Assembly: GCA_045806965.1 (NCBI GenBank)
Contig: JBJMIG010000039.1
Location: 3,662-67,661, forward strand
Direction of reading: 5' to 3'
DNA length: 64,000 nt
Source of the DNA: DASYTH01 sp045806965
Lineage (GTDB): Bacteria > Actinomycetota > Actinomycetes > Mycobacteriales > Pseudonocardiaceae
Shown here: positions 49,915-57,972 of the stretch, piece after piece
Position numbering within the stretch: position 1 is the stretch's first letter
Layout: the number at the start of each line of letters is the position of its first letter
Translations under genes and position numbers: made by a program
The notes under the pieces: generated by a model
What the model saw: only the letters and a program-made list of their open reading frames with translations
Told to the model about the DNA's origin: nothing
The model's database searches: none

Positions 49915-50465
49915 GTCCGGTCGCGCAGTGCGGCCAGGATCAGCGTGGTCACCTCGTCGACGTCCCCGGTGCCGTCCACGGTGACCAGCAGGTCGCGGTA
50001 GTAGTCGAGCAGCGGGGCCGTCTCGGAGCGGTAGAGCTGCTGCCGGTGCCGGATCACGTCCTCGGTGTCGTCGGCCCGGCCCCTGGCCAGCAGCCGGCGC
50101 ACCAGGGTGTCCTCGTTGACCTGGAGCTCGACCACCACGTCGAGCTTCTCGTCCCGCTCGGAGAGGATCTTGTTCAGCAGGTCGGCCTGCCGGACGTTGC
50201 GCGGAAAGCCGTCCAGCAGGATGCCGTCCTCGGTGTCCGGCTCGGCCAGCCGCTCCTTGACCAGCTCGATGGTCAGCTCGTCGGGGACCAGCCCGCCGGC
50301 GTCCAGGATTCCCTTCACCCGCTTGCCGAGCTCGGTGCCCGCGTTGATGTGCTTGCGGAACAGATCCCCGGTCGAGATGTGCGAAACTCCGAGCTTGTCG
50401 CTCAACGTCGCGGCCTGAGTGCCTTTGCCAGCACCAGGCGGGCCGACGAGAACGACCCGTGTCAT
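49911..50465 (-). CDS. adk: Adenylate kinase
   Basis: The 184-residue protein has Walker A GPPGAGKGTQ at residues 8-17, the ISTGDLFR AMP site and LLDGFPRN. It is the short form without the zinc-binding lid, typical of actinobacteria. It converts ATP and AMP to two ADP. The ATG overlaps the secY stop (ATGA). Confidence 0.98.
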   Translation of the reverse strand: MTRVVLVGPPGAGKGTQAATLSDKLGVSHISTGDLFRKHINAGTELGKRVKGILDAGGLVPDELTIELVKERLAEPDTEDGILLDGFPRNVRQADLLNKILSERDEKLDVVVELQVNEDTLVRRLLARGRADDTEDVIRHRQQLYRSETAPLLDYYRDLLVTVDGTGDVDEVTTLILAALRDRT

Positions 50466-51790
50466 CTGAGGAACCCTTCGTAGTTACGCTGCATCAGCTG
50501 GCTCTCGATCTGCTTCACGGTGTCGAGGCCGACGCCGACCATGATCAGTACCGCGGTACCACCGAACGGGAAGTTCTGGTTCTGGCCGGTGCCGGTGAGC
50601 CCGAGGAAGAAGTTCGGCAGCACGGCGATGATGCCGAGGTAGATCGAGCCGGGCAGGGTGATCCGGCTGAGCACGAAGCTGAGGTACTCGGCGGTCGGGC
50701 GGCCCGGACGGATGCCCGGGATGAACCCGCCGAACTTCTTCATCTCGTCCGCACGCTCGGTCACGTTGAACGTGATCGTGATGTAGAAGTAGGTGAAGAA
50801 GATGATCAGCGCGAAGTAGATCGCGATGTGCACCGGGCTGTTCTGCTTCGACACGTAGTCGTTGATGAAGCGCTGCCACCCGCTGTTGCTGGTGCCGATC
50901 AGCCGGGAGATCAGGTCCGGCAGGTAGAGCAGCGAGGAGGCGAAGATGACCGGGATGACGCCGGCCTGGTTCACCTTCAGCGGCAGGTAGGTCGATGTGC
51001 CGCCGTACATGCGGCGGCCGATCATGCGTTTCGCGTACTGCACCGGAATCCGGCGCTGGCCCTGTTCGACGAACACCACGCTGACGATGATCAGCAGACC
51101 GAACGCGCACACCACCGCGAAGATCAGGCCGTTCGTGGTGTCGCTGTTGAGGATGTTCGCGCCCTCGAACGGAATACGCGCCGCGATGTTGACGAACATC
51201 AGCAGCGACATGCCGTTGCCGACGCCCCGCTCGGTGATCAGCTCGCCGAGCCACATGATCACGCCGGTACCCGCGGTCATGGTGATCACGATGATGCTCA
51301 GGTCCCACACGCTGTTGTGCGGGATGATGTTGACCGGGGCACCGGTGACCTGGTCCTTGCAGCTGCCGAAGAGCTGGCCCCGGTCCGCCATCGCCACGAT
51401 TCCGGTGGCCTGGAGAATGGCCAGCCCGATCGTGAGGTAGCGGGTGTACTGGGTCAGCTTGCCCTGCCCCGCCTGGCCCTCCTTCTTCAGCTGCTCGAAG
51501 CGCGGGATGACCACGGTGAGGAGCTGGATGATGATGCTCGCCGTGATGTAGGGCATGATGCCCAGCGCGAACACCGAGAGCTGTAGCAACGCACCGCCGC
51601 TGAACAGGTTCAACAGCTGGAACACGCCCTGCGAGTCGACCTGGTTGATGCACTGCTGCACGTTGGGGTACGAGACCCCGGGTGACGGCAGGGTCGCACC
51701 GACTCGGTACACCGCGATGATCATCAACGTGAAGAGGATCTTGCGGCGCAGGTCGGGCGTCGCGAGAGCCGAGCGGAAGGCGCCTAGCAC
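50462..51790 (-). CDS. secY: Protein translocase subunit SecY
   Basis: The 442-residue protein has ten membrane helices and SecY hallmarks: LPSPGVSYP near the start, QLLTVVIPRFEQL, and the C-terminal cytosolic loops (FGGFIPGIRPGRPTAEYL). It forms the channel for Sec secretion and membrane insertion. GTG 51790 follows the strong GAGGAGG; the frame upstream has no homology. It is separated from rplO by an unrelated membrane gene. Confidence 0.97.
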   Translation of the reverse strand: MLGAFRSALATPDLRRKILFTLMIIAVYRVGATLPSPGVSYPNVQQCINQVDSQGVFQLLNLFSGGALLQLSVFALGIMPYITASIIIQLLTVVIPRFEQLKKEGQAGQGKLTQYTRYLTIGLAILQATGIVAMADRGQLFGSCKDQVTGAPVNIIPHNSVWDLSIIVITMTAGTGVIMWLGELITERGVGNGMSLLMFVNIAARIPFEGANILNSDTTNGLIFAVVCAFGLLIIVSVVFVEQGQRRIPVQYAKRMIGRRMYGGTSTYLPLKVNQAGVIPVIFASSLLYLPDLISRLIGTSNSGWQRFINDYVSKQNSPVHIAIYFALIIFFTYFYITITFNVTERADEMKKFGGFIPGIRPGRPTAEYLSFVLSRITLPGSIYLGIIAVLPNFFLGLTGTGQNQNFPFGGTAVLIMVGVGLDTVKQIESQLMQRNYEGFLR

Positions 51791-51800
51791 GCGAGACCTC

Positions 51801-51960
51801 CTCGGCGTCACCGGCTTTCCTGCCGGTGATCGGCTTGGCCGGTTTACGGCCGGCGGGAACACGGCCTGGCCACCAGGTAACGGCAAGCCAGGAACGCTTC
51901 GGGGGGCACTCCACCCGAAGCGTGCTCACGACTGTAACAGGAGGCCCGCACCCAGTTGCA
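51801..51960 (-). promoter_or_regulatory. secY leader: predicted promoter and three hairpins
   Basis: On the minus strand TGCAAC (51960-51955) and TACAGT (51936-51931) are 18 bp apart and would start transcription near 51924. The first transcribed bases would fold into ACGCTTCGGG/CCCGAAGCGT (51894-51923). Further hairpins are GGCCG-GTTTA-CGGCC near 51848 and the perfect TCACCGGC/GCCGGTGA at 51808-51829. The leader is about 130 nt. Confidence 0.45.
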
Positions 51961-52002
51961 CCCCAGGGCAGGTGGAGATTGAGCGTCCGGCGTGAACGTC
52001 GC

Positions 52003-52617
52003 CTATTTGGCGGAACGGCCAGGCGGCGTCGGTGGCTCGTCCGGCAGCCGAACCACCACCGGAATGCCCAGCCGGGGGGTCTCCGGCTCCTCCCGTTCAC
52101 CCACTGGTCCGGCGCCGGGCCGGGCCAGCGCACCCAGAGCCGCCGCCACGGCCAGCACCGCGGCGCCGACCAGCAACCAGAATCCGGAGCCAACCGCCAG
52201 GTCGACGCCGAGGTTCGGAATGGTCGCGGTCACGCCGGTCGGCTCGAAGTTGTGCTTCCAGGCGAGCTCCTGCATGCCAACGGTGGCCACCGCGCCGGTC
52301 AGGAACGCCGCCGCGGCCACCGCCGTCGCCGCGCGGCGCCTGGCCAGCAGGACGGCCGCGAGCAGCAGCACGACGGCCAGCACGAGGGGTAACGCGTTGA
52401 GCGGCGCTACCCCGTTCGTCGAGTCAGGCAGCCCGTTCGCAGTAGCCCGCAGCCCCCAGGCGGTGACCGTGGTGACCAGTTCGACGTTGGGGTAGCCGAG
52501 CCGCACCGTGCTGACGAACAGCGGCAGGAACGAACCGGTCGCGGTGAGCGCGGCGGCGACCAGGCACAGGGCCGGCGGCCAGTAGGCCAGGGCCCGCGGT
52601 GGGAGGTCCGGCGTCAC
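52003..52617 (-). CDS. Four-helix membrane protein inserted between rplO and secY
   Basis: The 204-residue protein has hydrophobic helices near residues 14-40, 78-92, 99-118 and 142-166, and a proline-rich cytosolic tail (EREEPETPRLGIPVVVRLP). An external loop follows helix 1. I recognise no family. Most spc operons have rplO directly followed by secY, so this gene is an insertion. GTG 52617 is the chosen start, without a good ribosome-binding site. Confidence 0.8.
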   Translation of the reverse strand: MTPDLPPRALAYWPPALCLVAAALTATGSFLPLFVSTVRLGYPNVELVTTVTAWGLRATANGLPDSTNGVAPLNALPLVLAVVLLLAAVLLARRRAATAVAAAAFLTGAVATVGMQELAWKHNFEPTGVTATIPNLGVDLAVGSGFWLLVGAAVLAVAAALGALARPGAGPVGEREEPETPRLGIPVVVRLPDEPPTPPGRSAK

Positions 52618-52665
52618 GAACCGATGGTGACAGCGCGAGTGACCGGCCGACAACGAAGACGACGA

Positions 52666-52698
52666 AACCGACCGGCGGATCGAGCCCGCCGGCCGGTT
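52666..52698 (-). terminator. Strong hairpin after rplO
   Basis: AACCGACCGGCGG (52666-52678) pairs with CCGCCGGCCGGTT (52686-52698), 12 of 13 bp, with a 7-nt loop. It starts 17 bp after the rplO stop, so it probably ends or attenuates the spc operon transcript. Confidence 0.7.
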
Positions 52699-52714
52699 CG
52701 TGGTTCGCGAGTGG

Positions 52715-53158
52715 CTACAGCGTGGTGGCGCTGCCGCCGGCCGCGGCGAGCTTCTCGGTCGCGCTCTTGGAGAACGCGTGCGCGGTGACGTCCAACTTGA
52801 CGTCGGCCTCGCCGTTGCCGAGCACCTTGACCAGCGCGTTCTTCCGGACCGCGCCGGCCGCGACGAGCTCGGCCACGCCGATCGTGCCGCCCTCCGGGAA
52901 CAGCCGGGCGATGTCGCCGACGTTCACCGGCTGGTACTCGGTGCGGAAGCGGTTGCGGAAGCCACGCAGCTTGGGCAGCCGCATGTGGATAGGCATCTGG
53001 CCGCCCTCGAAGGCCGCGGGCACGTTCTTGCGGGACTTGGTGCCCTTGGTGCCGCGACCGGCGGTCTTGCCCTTGGAGCCCTCACCGCGGCCGACCCGGG
53101 TCTTCTCGGTCTTCGACCCGGGTGCCGGGCGCAGGTGGTGGATCTTGATGGCGGTCAT
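52715..53158 (-). CDS. rplO: 50S ribosomal protein L15
   Basis: The 147-residue protein begins MTAIKIHHLRPAPGSKTEKT and has the Gly/Lys-rich RVGRGEGSKGKTAGRGTKG segment that threads into 23S rRNA, and GGQMPIHMRLPKLRGF. The ATG overlaps the rpmD stop (ATGA). Confidence 0.98.
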   Translation of the reverse strand: MTAIKIHHLRPAPGSKTEKTRVGRGEGSKGKTAGRGTKGTKSRKNVPAAFEGGQMPIHMRLPKLRGFRNRFRTEYQPVNVGDIARLFPEGGTIGVAELVAAGAVRKNALVKVLGNGEADVKLDVTAHAFSKSATEKLAAAGGSATTL

Positions 53159-53340
53159 CCGTCGACCTCCTCAACGGTCACGAGGTGCCGAACCGTGTGG
53201 ATCAGGCCACGCACCTCGGGGGTGTCGTCCCGCACCGTCGACTGGCGGATCTTGCGCAGCCCGAGGGTGCGCAGGGACTCGCGGTGGTTGCGCTTGGTGC
53301 CGATCCGACTCTTGATCTGGGTCACCTTGAGCTTGGCCAT
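53155..53340 (-). CDS. rpmD: 50S ribosomal protein L30
   Basis: The 61-residue protein reads MAKLKVTQIKSRIGTKRNHR and has LGLRKIRQSTVRDDTPEVRG, the L30 signature. It starts 5 bp after the rpsE stop. The frame is open upstream but overlaps rpsE. Confidence 0.97.
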   Translation of the reverse strand: MAKLKVTQIKSRIGTKRNHRESLRTLGLRKIRQSTVRDDTPEVRGLIHTVRHLVTVEEVDG

Positions 53341-53345
53341 GACGC

Positions 53346-53999
53346 TCACGCTCCTTGCCCGGCGCGCGCCCGCAGCATGCCGGCCGGGGCCACGTCCTCG
53401 AGCGGCAGCCCGCGTCGGGCGGCCACCTCCTCCGGCCGCTGCAGGCCCTTCAGCGCGGCGACCGTGGCGTGCACGATGTTGATCGCGTTGTCGCTGCCGA
53501 GGGACTTGGACAGCACGTCGTGCACCCCGGCACACTCCAGCACGGCCCGCACCGGGCCACCGGCGATGACGCCGGTACCGGCGCTTGCCGGGCGCAGCAG
53601 CACCACGCCGGCCGCCCGCTCGCCCTGGATCGGGTGCGGGATGGTGCCGCCGATCCGAGGCACCCGGAAGAAGTTCTTCTTCGCTTCCTCGACACCCTTG
53701 GCGATGGCGGCCGGCACCTCCTTGGCCTTGCCGTAGCCGACCCCGACCATGCCGTCGCCGTCGCCGACGACGACCAGCGCGGTGAAGCTGAACCGCCGGC
53801 CGCCCTTGACGACCTTGGCGACCCGGTTGATCGCGACGACGCGCTCGAGGTGCGGGGTCTTCTCCTGGGCCGCCCCGCCGCGGCCGCCATCGCGGCGGTC
53901 CCGGCGGTCCCGGCGCTCGCCGCGCTCCCCGCCGCGGTCGCCGCCGCCCTGGCCGCCGCTCTGCTGGCCGCCGCCGAACTGCCGCGTACGTCCCGGCAT
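53346..53999 (-). CDS. rpsE: 30S ribosomal protein S5
   Basis: The 217-residue protein has an N-terminal extension of about 45 residues rich in Gly, Arg and Asp, then the S5 double-stranded RNA-binding domain (LERVVAINRVAKVVKGGRRF, VGVGYGKAKEVPAAI) and the C-terminal domain (AGTGVIAGGPVRAVLE). S5 acts in decoding accuracy. The extension is common in actinobacteria. Confidence 0.98.
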   Translation of the reverse strand: MPGRTRQFGGGQQSGGQGGGDRGGERGERRDRRDRRDGGRGGAAQEKTPHLERVVAINRVAKVVKGGRRFSFTALVVVGDGDGMVGVGYGKAKEVPAAIAKGVEEAKKNFFRVPRIGGTIPHPIQGERAAGVVLLRPASAGTGVIAGGPVRAVLECAGVHDVLSKSLGSDNAINIVHATVAALKGLQRPEEVAARRGLPLEDVAPAGMLRARAGQGA

Positions 54000-54031
54000 C
54001 AGGCGTTCCTTCCCATCTGGTTCAACATGAT

Positions 54032-54436
54032 CTAGAACTCCAGCCCGGCCTCGCGGGCGGCGTCCGCCAGCGCTGCGATCCGGCCGTGGTAGTCGTGGCC
54101 GCCGCGATCGAAGACCACCTTGGTGATGCCGGCGCTCTTGGCCCGGTCCCCGAGCAGCTGCCCGACCTTGGCCGAGCGGGCCTTCTTGTCGCCGTCCAGC
54201 GCGCGCACGTCGGCCTCCAGACTGGACGCCGAGGCCAGGGTGTGCCCGGCCAGGTCGTCCACGAGCTGGGCGATGATGTGCCGCGAGGAACGGGTGACCG
54301 AGAGGCGAGGCCGCTCGGCCGAGCCGCCGACCCGCTTGCGGAGCCGGAAGTGCCGGCGCGCCTTCGCGATCCGGCGCCGGGTCGAGATGTCCTTGCCAAC
54401 CGGCTTGCGCTTGGTGGCGGTTGCAGACTCAGCCAT
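54032..54436 (-). CDS. rplR: 50S ribosomal protein L18
   Basis: The 134-residue protein has RRHFRLRKRVGGSAERPRLS and FDRGGHDYHGRIAALADAAR, the L18 signature for 5S rRNA binding. ATG 54436 lies 2 bp after the rplF stop; GTG 54442, overlapping that stop, is an alternative. Confidence 0.97.
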   Translation of the reverse strand: MAESATATKRKPVGKDISTRRRIAKARRHFRLRKRVGGSAERPRLSVTRSSRHIIAQLVDDLAGHTLASASSLEADVRALDGDKKARSAKVGQLLGDRAKSAGITKVVFDRGGHDYHGRIAALADAAREAGLEF

Positions 54437-54438
54437 GA

Positions 54439-54978
54439 TCACTTACCCGTCTTTCCGACCTTGCGGCGGATCTTCTCTCCGGCGTAGCGCACGCCCTTAC
54501 CCTTGTACGGGTCGGGCTTGCGCAGCTTGCGGATGTTCGCGGCGACCTCGCCGACCCGCTGCTTGTCGATGCCGATCACGGCGAACCGGGTCGGACCGTC
54601 GACGGTGAACGAGATCCCGTCCGGCGGGGAAATCTTCACCGGGTGGCTGAACCCGAGCGAGAACTCGAGGTCACTGCCCTTGAGCAGAACGCGGTAGCCG
54701 ACGCCGTAGATCTCGAGCTTCTTCTCGTAGCCGTCCGTGACGCCGACCACCAGGTTGTTCACCAGGGACCGGGTCAGCCCGTGCAGCGCGCGGTTGCGCC
54801 GCTCGTCGTCGGGGCGTTTGACGGCAAGAGTGCCGTCCTCCTCCCGCTCCACGCTGATCGGCTCGGCCACGGTGTGCGACAAGGTGCCCTTGGGCCCCTT
54901 CACGAGAACCTGCTGGCCGTCGATGGTCACGTCCACTCCGGACGGTACGGGAATCGGCAGCCTTCCGATGCGCGACAT
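54439..54978 (-). CDS. rplF: 50S ribosomal protein L6
   Basis: The 179-residue protein begins MSRIGRLPIPVPSGVDVTID and ends with PDPYKGKGVRYAGEKIRRK, the conserved L6 C-terminal signature. It sits near the factor-binding site. It is 16 bp downstream of rpsH. Confidence 0.98.
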   Translation of the reverse strand: MSRIGRLPIPVPSGVDVTIDGQQVLVKGPKGTLSHTVAEPISVEREEDGTLAVKRPDDERRNRALHGLTRSLVNNLVVGVTDGYEKKLEIYGVGYRVLLKGSDLEFSLGFSHPVKISPPDGISFTVDGPTRFAVIGIDKQRVGEVAANIRKLRKPDPYKGKGVRYAGEKIRRKVGKTGK

Positions 54979-54994
54979 AGGTGCTCCCCCTCCC

Positions 54995-55393
54995 TTACCA
55001 GACGAAGGCGAGGACTTCCCCGCCCACGCCCTGCTTGCCGGCCTGCCGATCGGTGAGCAAACCGGACGACGTGGAGATGATCGCCACGCCGAGGCCGCCG
55101 AGCACCTTGGGCAGATTGGTTGACTTGGCATACACCCGCAGGCCGGGCTTGGAGACGCGGCGCAGGCCGGCGATGCTCCGCTCCCGGTTGGGGCCGTACT
55201 TGAGCTCTACGACGAGGTTCCTGCCCTGCTCGGCCTCGACGCTGTGGAACCCGGTGATGTAGCCCTCGCGCTTGAGGATCTCCGCGATGTGCTCCTTGAG
55301 CTTGGAGTGCGGCAGAACGACCTCGTCGTGGTACGCCGAGTTCGCGTTGCGCAGACGGGTCAAGAAGTCTGCGATCGGGTCGGTCATCGTCAT
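54995..55393 (-). CDS. rpsH: 30S ribosomal protein S8
   Basis: The 132-residue protein begins MTMTDPIADFLTRLRNANSA and ends with GLGVAIISTSSGLLTDRQA, both diagnostic of S8, which binds the central domain of 16S rRNA. ATG 55387 is an alternative start. It is preceded by a 103-bp gap after rpsN with no gene. Confidence 0.98.
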   Translation of the reverse strand: MTMTDPIADFLTRLRNANSAYHDEVVLPHSKLKEHIAEILKREGYITGFHSVEAEQGRNLVVELKYGPNRERSIAGLRRVSKPGLRVYAKSTNLPKVLGGLGVAIISTSSGLLTDRQAGKQGVGGEVLAFVW

Positions 55394-55496
55394 GCTGACC
55401 TGTCAACCTTTCTCGCCGTGGTTCCCTTGCTCTCAGCGGGCCTGCGGCGAACCTGGGGGTGTGCGAGGGAGATTGGGACGTGGCCCGCCCCAATGC

Positions 55497-55682
55497 TCAC
55501 CAGCTGGACTTGCTGACGCCGGGCAGCTCGCCGCGGTGCGCCATCTCCCGGACGCAGATCCGGCAGAGGCCGAACTTGCGCAGGACCGCACGCGGCCGGC
55601 CGCACCGCTGGCAGCGGGTGTAGCCACGCACCTTGAACTTCGGCTTGCGCGCGGCCTTGTGGACCAGTGCCTTCTTGGCCAT
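55497..55682 (-). CDS. rpsN: 30S ribosomal protein S14, zinc-binding (type Z)
   Basis: The 61-residue protein has four cysteines, C24, C27, C40 and C43, forming a zinc ribbon, and the conserved CVREMAHRGELPGVSKSSW end. The short type Z form is usual in the spc operon of actinobacteria. The ATG overlaps the rplE stop by one base. Confidence 0.98.
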   Translation of the reverse strand: MAKKALVHKAARKPKFKVRGYTRCQRCGRPRAVLRKFGLCRICVREMAHRGELPGVSKSSW

Positions 55683-56266
55683 CAGTTCTCCCTGAACGGG
55701 AAGCCCAGGTGCCGCAGCAGCGCCCGGCCTTCCTCGTCGTTGCTCGCGGTGGTGACGATCGTGATGTCCATGCCGCGCTGGCGGTCGATCGAGTCCGGGT
55801 CGATCTCGTGGAACATCGACTGCTCGTTGAGACCGAAGGTGTAGTTGCCGTTGCCGTCGAACTGCTTGGGCGAGAGGCCACGGAAGTCACGGATACGGGG
55901 CAGCGCGATGGTCAGCAGCCGGTCGAGGAACTCCCACATCCGGTCGCCGCGCAGGGTCACCTTGGCGCCGATCGGCATGCCTTCGCGCAACTTGAACTGC
56001 GCGATGGACTTGCGGGCGCGCCGGACCTCCGGCCGCTGGCCGGTGATCGTGGCCAGGTCACGGACCGCGCCCTCGATCAGCTTGCCGTCCCGGGCCGCGT
56101 CGCCGACCCCCATGTTGACCACGGCCTTGACGACCCGCGGGATCTGCATCGCGTTGGAGAAGTTGAAGTCCTTCTGCAACGCCGGCACGATCGTGGTGCG
56201 GTACCTGTCCTTGAGCCGGGGGGCGATCTTCTTGTCCGCCGAGTCGAGCGTCTGCGGGGTGCTCAT
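55682..56266 (-). CDS. rplE: 50S ribosomal protein L5
   Basis: The 194-residue protein has PRVVKAVVNMGVGDAARDGK and FGLNEQSMFHEIDPDSIDRQ, L5 hallmarks. It binds 5S rRNA. Its ATG overlaps the rplX stop by one base. Confidence 0.98.
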   Translation of the reverse strand: MSTPQTLDSADKKIAPRLKDRYRTTIVPALQKDFNFSNAMQIPRVVKAVVNMGVGDAARDGKLIEGAVRDLATITGQRPEVRRARKSIAQFKLREGMPIGAKVTLRGDRMWEFLDRLLTIALPRIRDFRGLSPKQFDGNGNYTFGLNEQSMFHEIDPDSIDRQRGMDITIVTTASNDEEGRALLRHLGFPFREN

Positions 56267-56586
56267 CAGATCTCCTTCCCGTTCCCGTGCTTGCCCTTGG
56301 CGATGCGCACCTTGCGGCCTTCGTCGTTGACCTTGTAACCGACCCGGACCGGCTTGCCGTCGTGTACCAGCATCACGTTGCTGACGTGGACCGGCGCCTC
56401 CTGCGTCACGATCCCGCCTGCCTTCGCGCCCCGCTGGGTCTGGGTGATCCTGGTGTGCTTCTTCACCCGGTTCACGCCCTCGACGAGCACCTTGTCGTCC
56501 TTCGGGTAGGACTGGATGACCTTGCCCCTGGCACCCTTGTCCTTGCCGGAGATCACCTGGACGGTGTCGCCCTTTTTGATCTTCAT
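56266..56586 (-). CDS. rplX: 50S ribosomal protein L24
   Basis: The 106-residue protein begins MKIKKGDTVQVISGKDKGAR (KOW motif) and has VEGVNRVKKHTR. L24 starts 50S assembly. It lies 1 bp after the rplN stop. Confidence 0.98.
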   Translation of the reverse strand: MKIKKGDTVQVISGKDKGARGKVIQSYPKDDKVLVEGVNRVKKHTRITQTQRGAKAGGIVTQEAPVHVSNVMLVHDGKPVRVGYKVNDEGRKVRIAKGKHGNGKEI

Positions 56587-56587
56587 G

Positions 56588-56956
56588 TCAGAGCACCTCC
56601 GGTGCCAGCGAGATGATCTTCATGAACTTCTTGTCGCGCAGCTCGCGGCCGACCGGCCCGAAGATGCGGGTGCCGCGGGGCTCGTTGTCCGGCTTGATCA
56701 GCACGGCGGCGTTCTCGTCGAACCGGATGTAGCTGCCGTCCGGGCGACGCTTCTCCTTCGCCGTGCGCACCACGACCGCCTTGACGATGTCGCCCTTCTT
56801 CACGGCGGCACCGGGGATCGCGTCCTTCACCGTGGCGACGATGATGTCGCCGATGCCCGCGTAGCGACGCGCCGACCCGCCGAGCACCCGGATGCACAGA
56901 ATCTCCTTGGCACCCGTGTTGTCGGCGACTCGTAGTCGCGACTCCTGCTGGATCAC
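56588..56956 (-). CDS. rplN: 50S ribosomal protein L14
   Basis: The 122-residue protein begins MIQQESRLRVADNTGAKEIL and ends FMKIISLAPEVL, as in nearly all L14 proteins. It starts at GTG. A 55-bp gap separates it from rpsQ upstream. Confidence 0.98.
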   Translation of the reverse strand: MIQQESRLRVADNTGAKEILCIRVLGGSARRYAGIGDIIVATVKDAIPGAAVKKGDIVKAVVVRTAKEKRRPDGSYIRFDENAAVLIKPDNEPRGTRIFGPVGRELRDKKFMKIISLAPEVL

Positions 56957-57011
56957 TTCTTGCTCCTGACCATTCTTGGCCTGCCAGATTGCCGACCTGA
57001 CAGGCTCGGTC

Positions 57012-57305
57012 CTACTTGGCCTTCTCGACGACCTTGACCAGCCGCCAGCGCTTGGTGGCGGACAGCGGGCGGGTCTCCATCAGCAGCACGCGGTCGCCGA
57101 CGCCGGCGGTGTTCTCCTCGTCGTGCGCCTTCACCTTGGTGGTCGAACGCATCACCTTGCCGTAGAGCGGATGCTTCTTCCGGTCCTCGAGCGCGACCAC
57201 GATCGTCTTGTCCATCTTGTCGGACACTACGAGGCCCTCGCGCACCTTGCGGCGGCCGCGGCTCTTGTCGTGGAACAGCTCGGCCGTGTCGATCGGCTCA
57301 GTCAT
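57012..57305 (-). CDS. rpsQ: 30S ribosomal protein S17
   Basis: The 97-residue protein has GLVVSDKMDKTIVVALEDRK and GDRVLLMETRPLSATKRWRL, the S17 OB-fold signature. The ATG overlaps the rpmC stop (ATGA). Confidence 0.98.
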   Translation of the reverse strand: MTEPIDTAELFHDKSRGRRKVREGLVVSDKMDKTIVVALEDRKKHPLYGKVMRSTTKVKAHDEENTAGVGDRVLLMETRPLSATKRWRLVKVVEKAK

Positions 57306-57550
57306 GCAACACCTTCACCGGTAGAAACCTCGTCTGGGGACACCGAGAGGCCGAGCTCCCGCTCGCGCATCACGGTGTAGATCCGGGCGATCTCGTGCCG
57401 GACCGTGCGCAGCCGGCGGTTGTTGTCCATCTGCCCGGTGGCCATCTGGAAGCGGAGGTTGAACAGCTCCGCCTTGGACTCACGCAACCGCAGCACGAGC
57501 TCCTCGTCGTTGAGCTCGCGCAACTCGGCGGCCGTCGTGCCTGCTGCCAT
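57302..57550 (-). CDS. rpmC: 50S ribosomal protein L29
   Basis: The 82-residue helical protein has ELRELNDEELVLRLRESKAE and RHEIARIYTVMREREL. L29 lies at the tunnel exit. Its ATG overlaps the rplP stop by one base. Confidence 0.97.
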   Translation of the reverse strand: MAAGTTAAELRELNDEELVLRLRESKAELFNLRFQMATGQMDNNRRLRTVRHEIARIYTVMRERELGLSVSPDEVSTGEGVA

Positions 57551-57969
57551 CAGAAGTCACCACCTTCACGCGTGACGATGCGGCACTTCATCGGGAGCTT
57601 GTGCATCGCCCGGCGCAGTGCCTCGCGCGCGACCGTCTCGTTCGGGAAGCTCAGCTCGAACATGACCCGGCCCGGCTTCACGTTGGCGATCCAGTGCTCC
57701 GGTGAGCCCTTGCCGGAACCCATCCGGGTCTCGGCGGGCTTCTTGGTCAGCGGCCGGTCCGGGAAGATGTTGATCCACACCTTGCCGCCACGGCGGATGT
57801 GCCGGTTGATCGCGATACGCGCGGACTCGATCTGCCGGTTGGTCACATACGCGGAGGTGAGCGCCTGGATGCCGAACTCCCCGAAGTTGACCTTGGTGCC
57901 GCCCTTGGCCGCACCCGCCCGCTTCGGGTGGTGCTGCTTGCGGTGCTTGACCTTGCGTGGGATGAGCAA
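57550..57969 (-). CDS. rplP: 50S ribosomal protein L16, TTG start
   Basis: The 139-residue protein begins MLIPRKVKHRKQHHPKRAG and has IRRGGKVWINIFPDRPLTKK and RMGSGKGSPEHW. The first codon is TTG, 3 bp after the rpsC stop; no other start suits the highly conserved N-terminus. L16 contacts the A-site tRNA. Confidence 0.98.
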   Translation of the reverse strand: MLIPRKVKHRKQHHPKRAGAAKGGTKVNFGEFGIQALTSAYVTNRQIESARIAINRHIRRGGKVWINIFPDRPLTKKPAETRMGSGKGSPEHWIANVKPGRVMFELSFPNETVAREALRRAMHKLPMKCRIVTREGGDF

Positions 57970-57972
57970 GGT

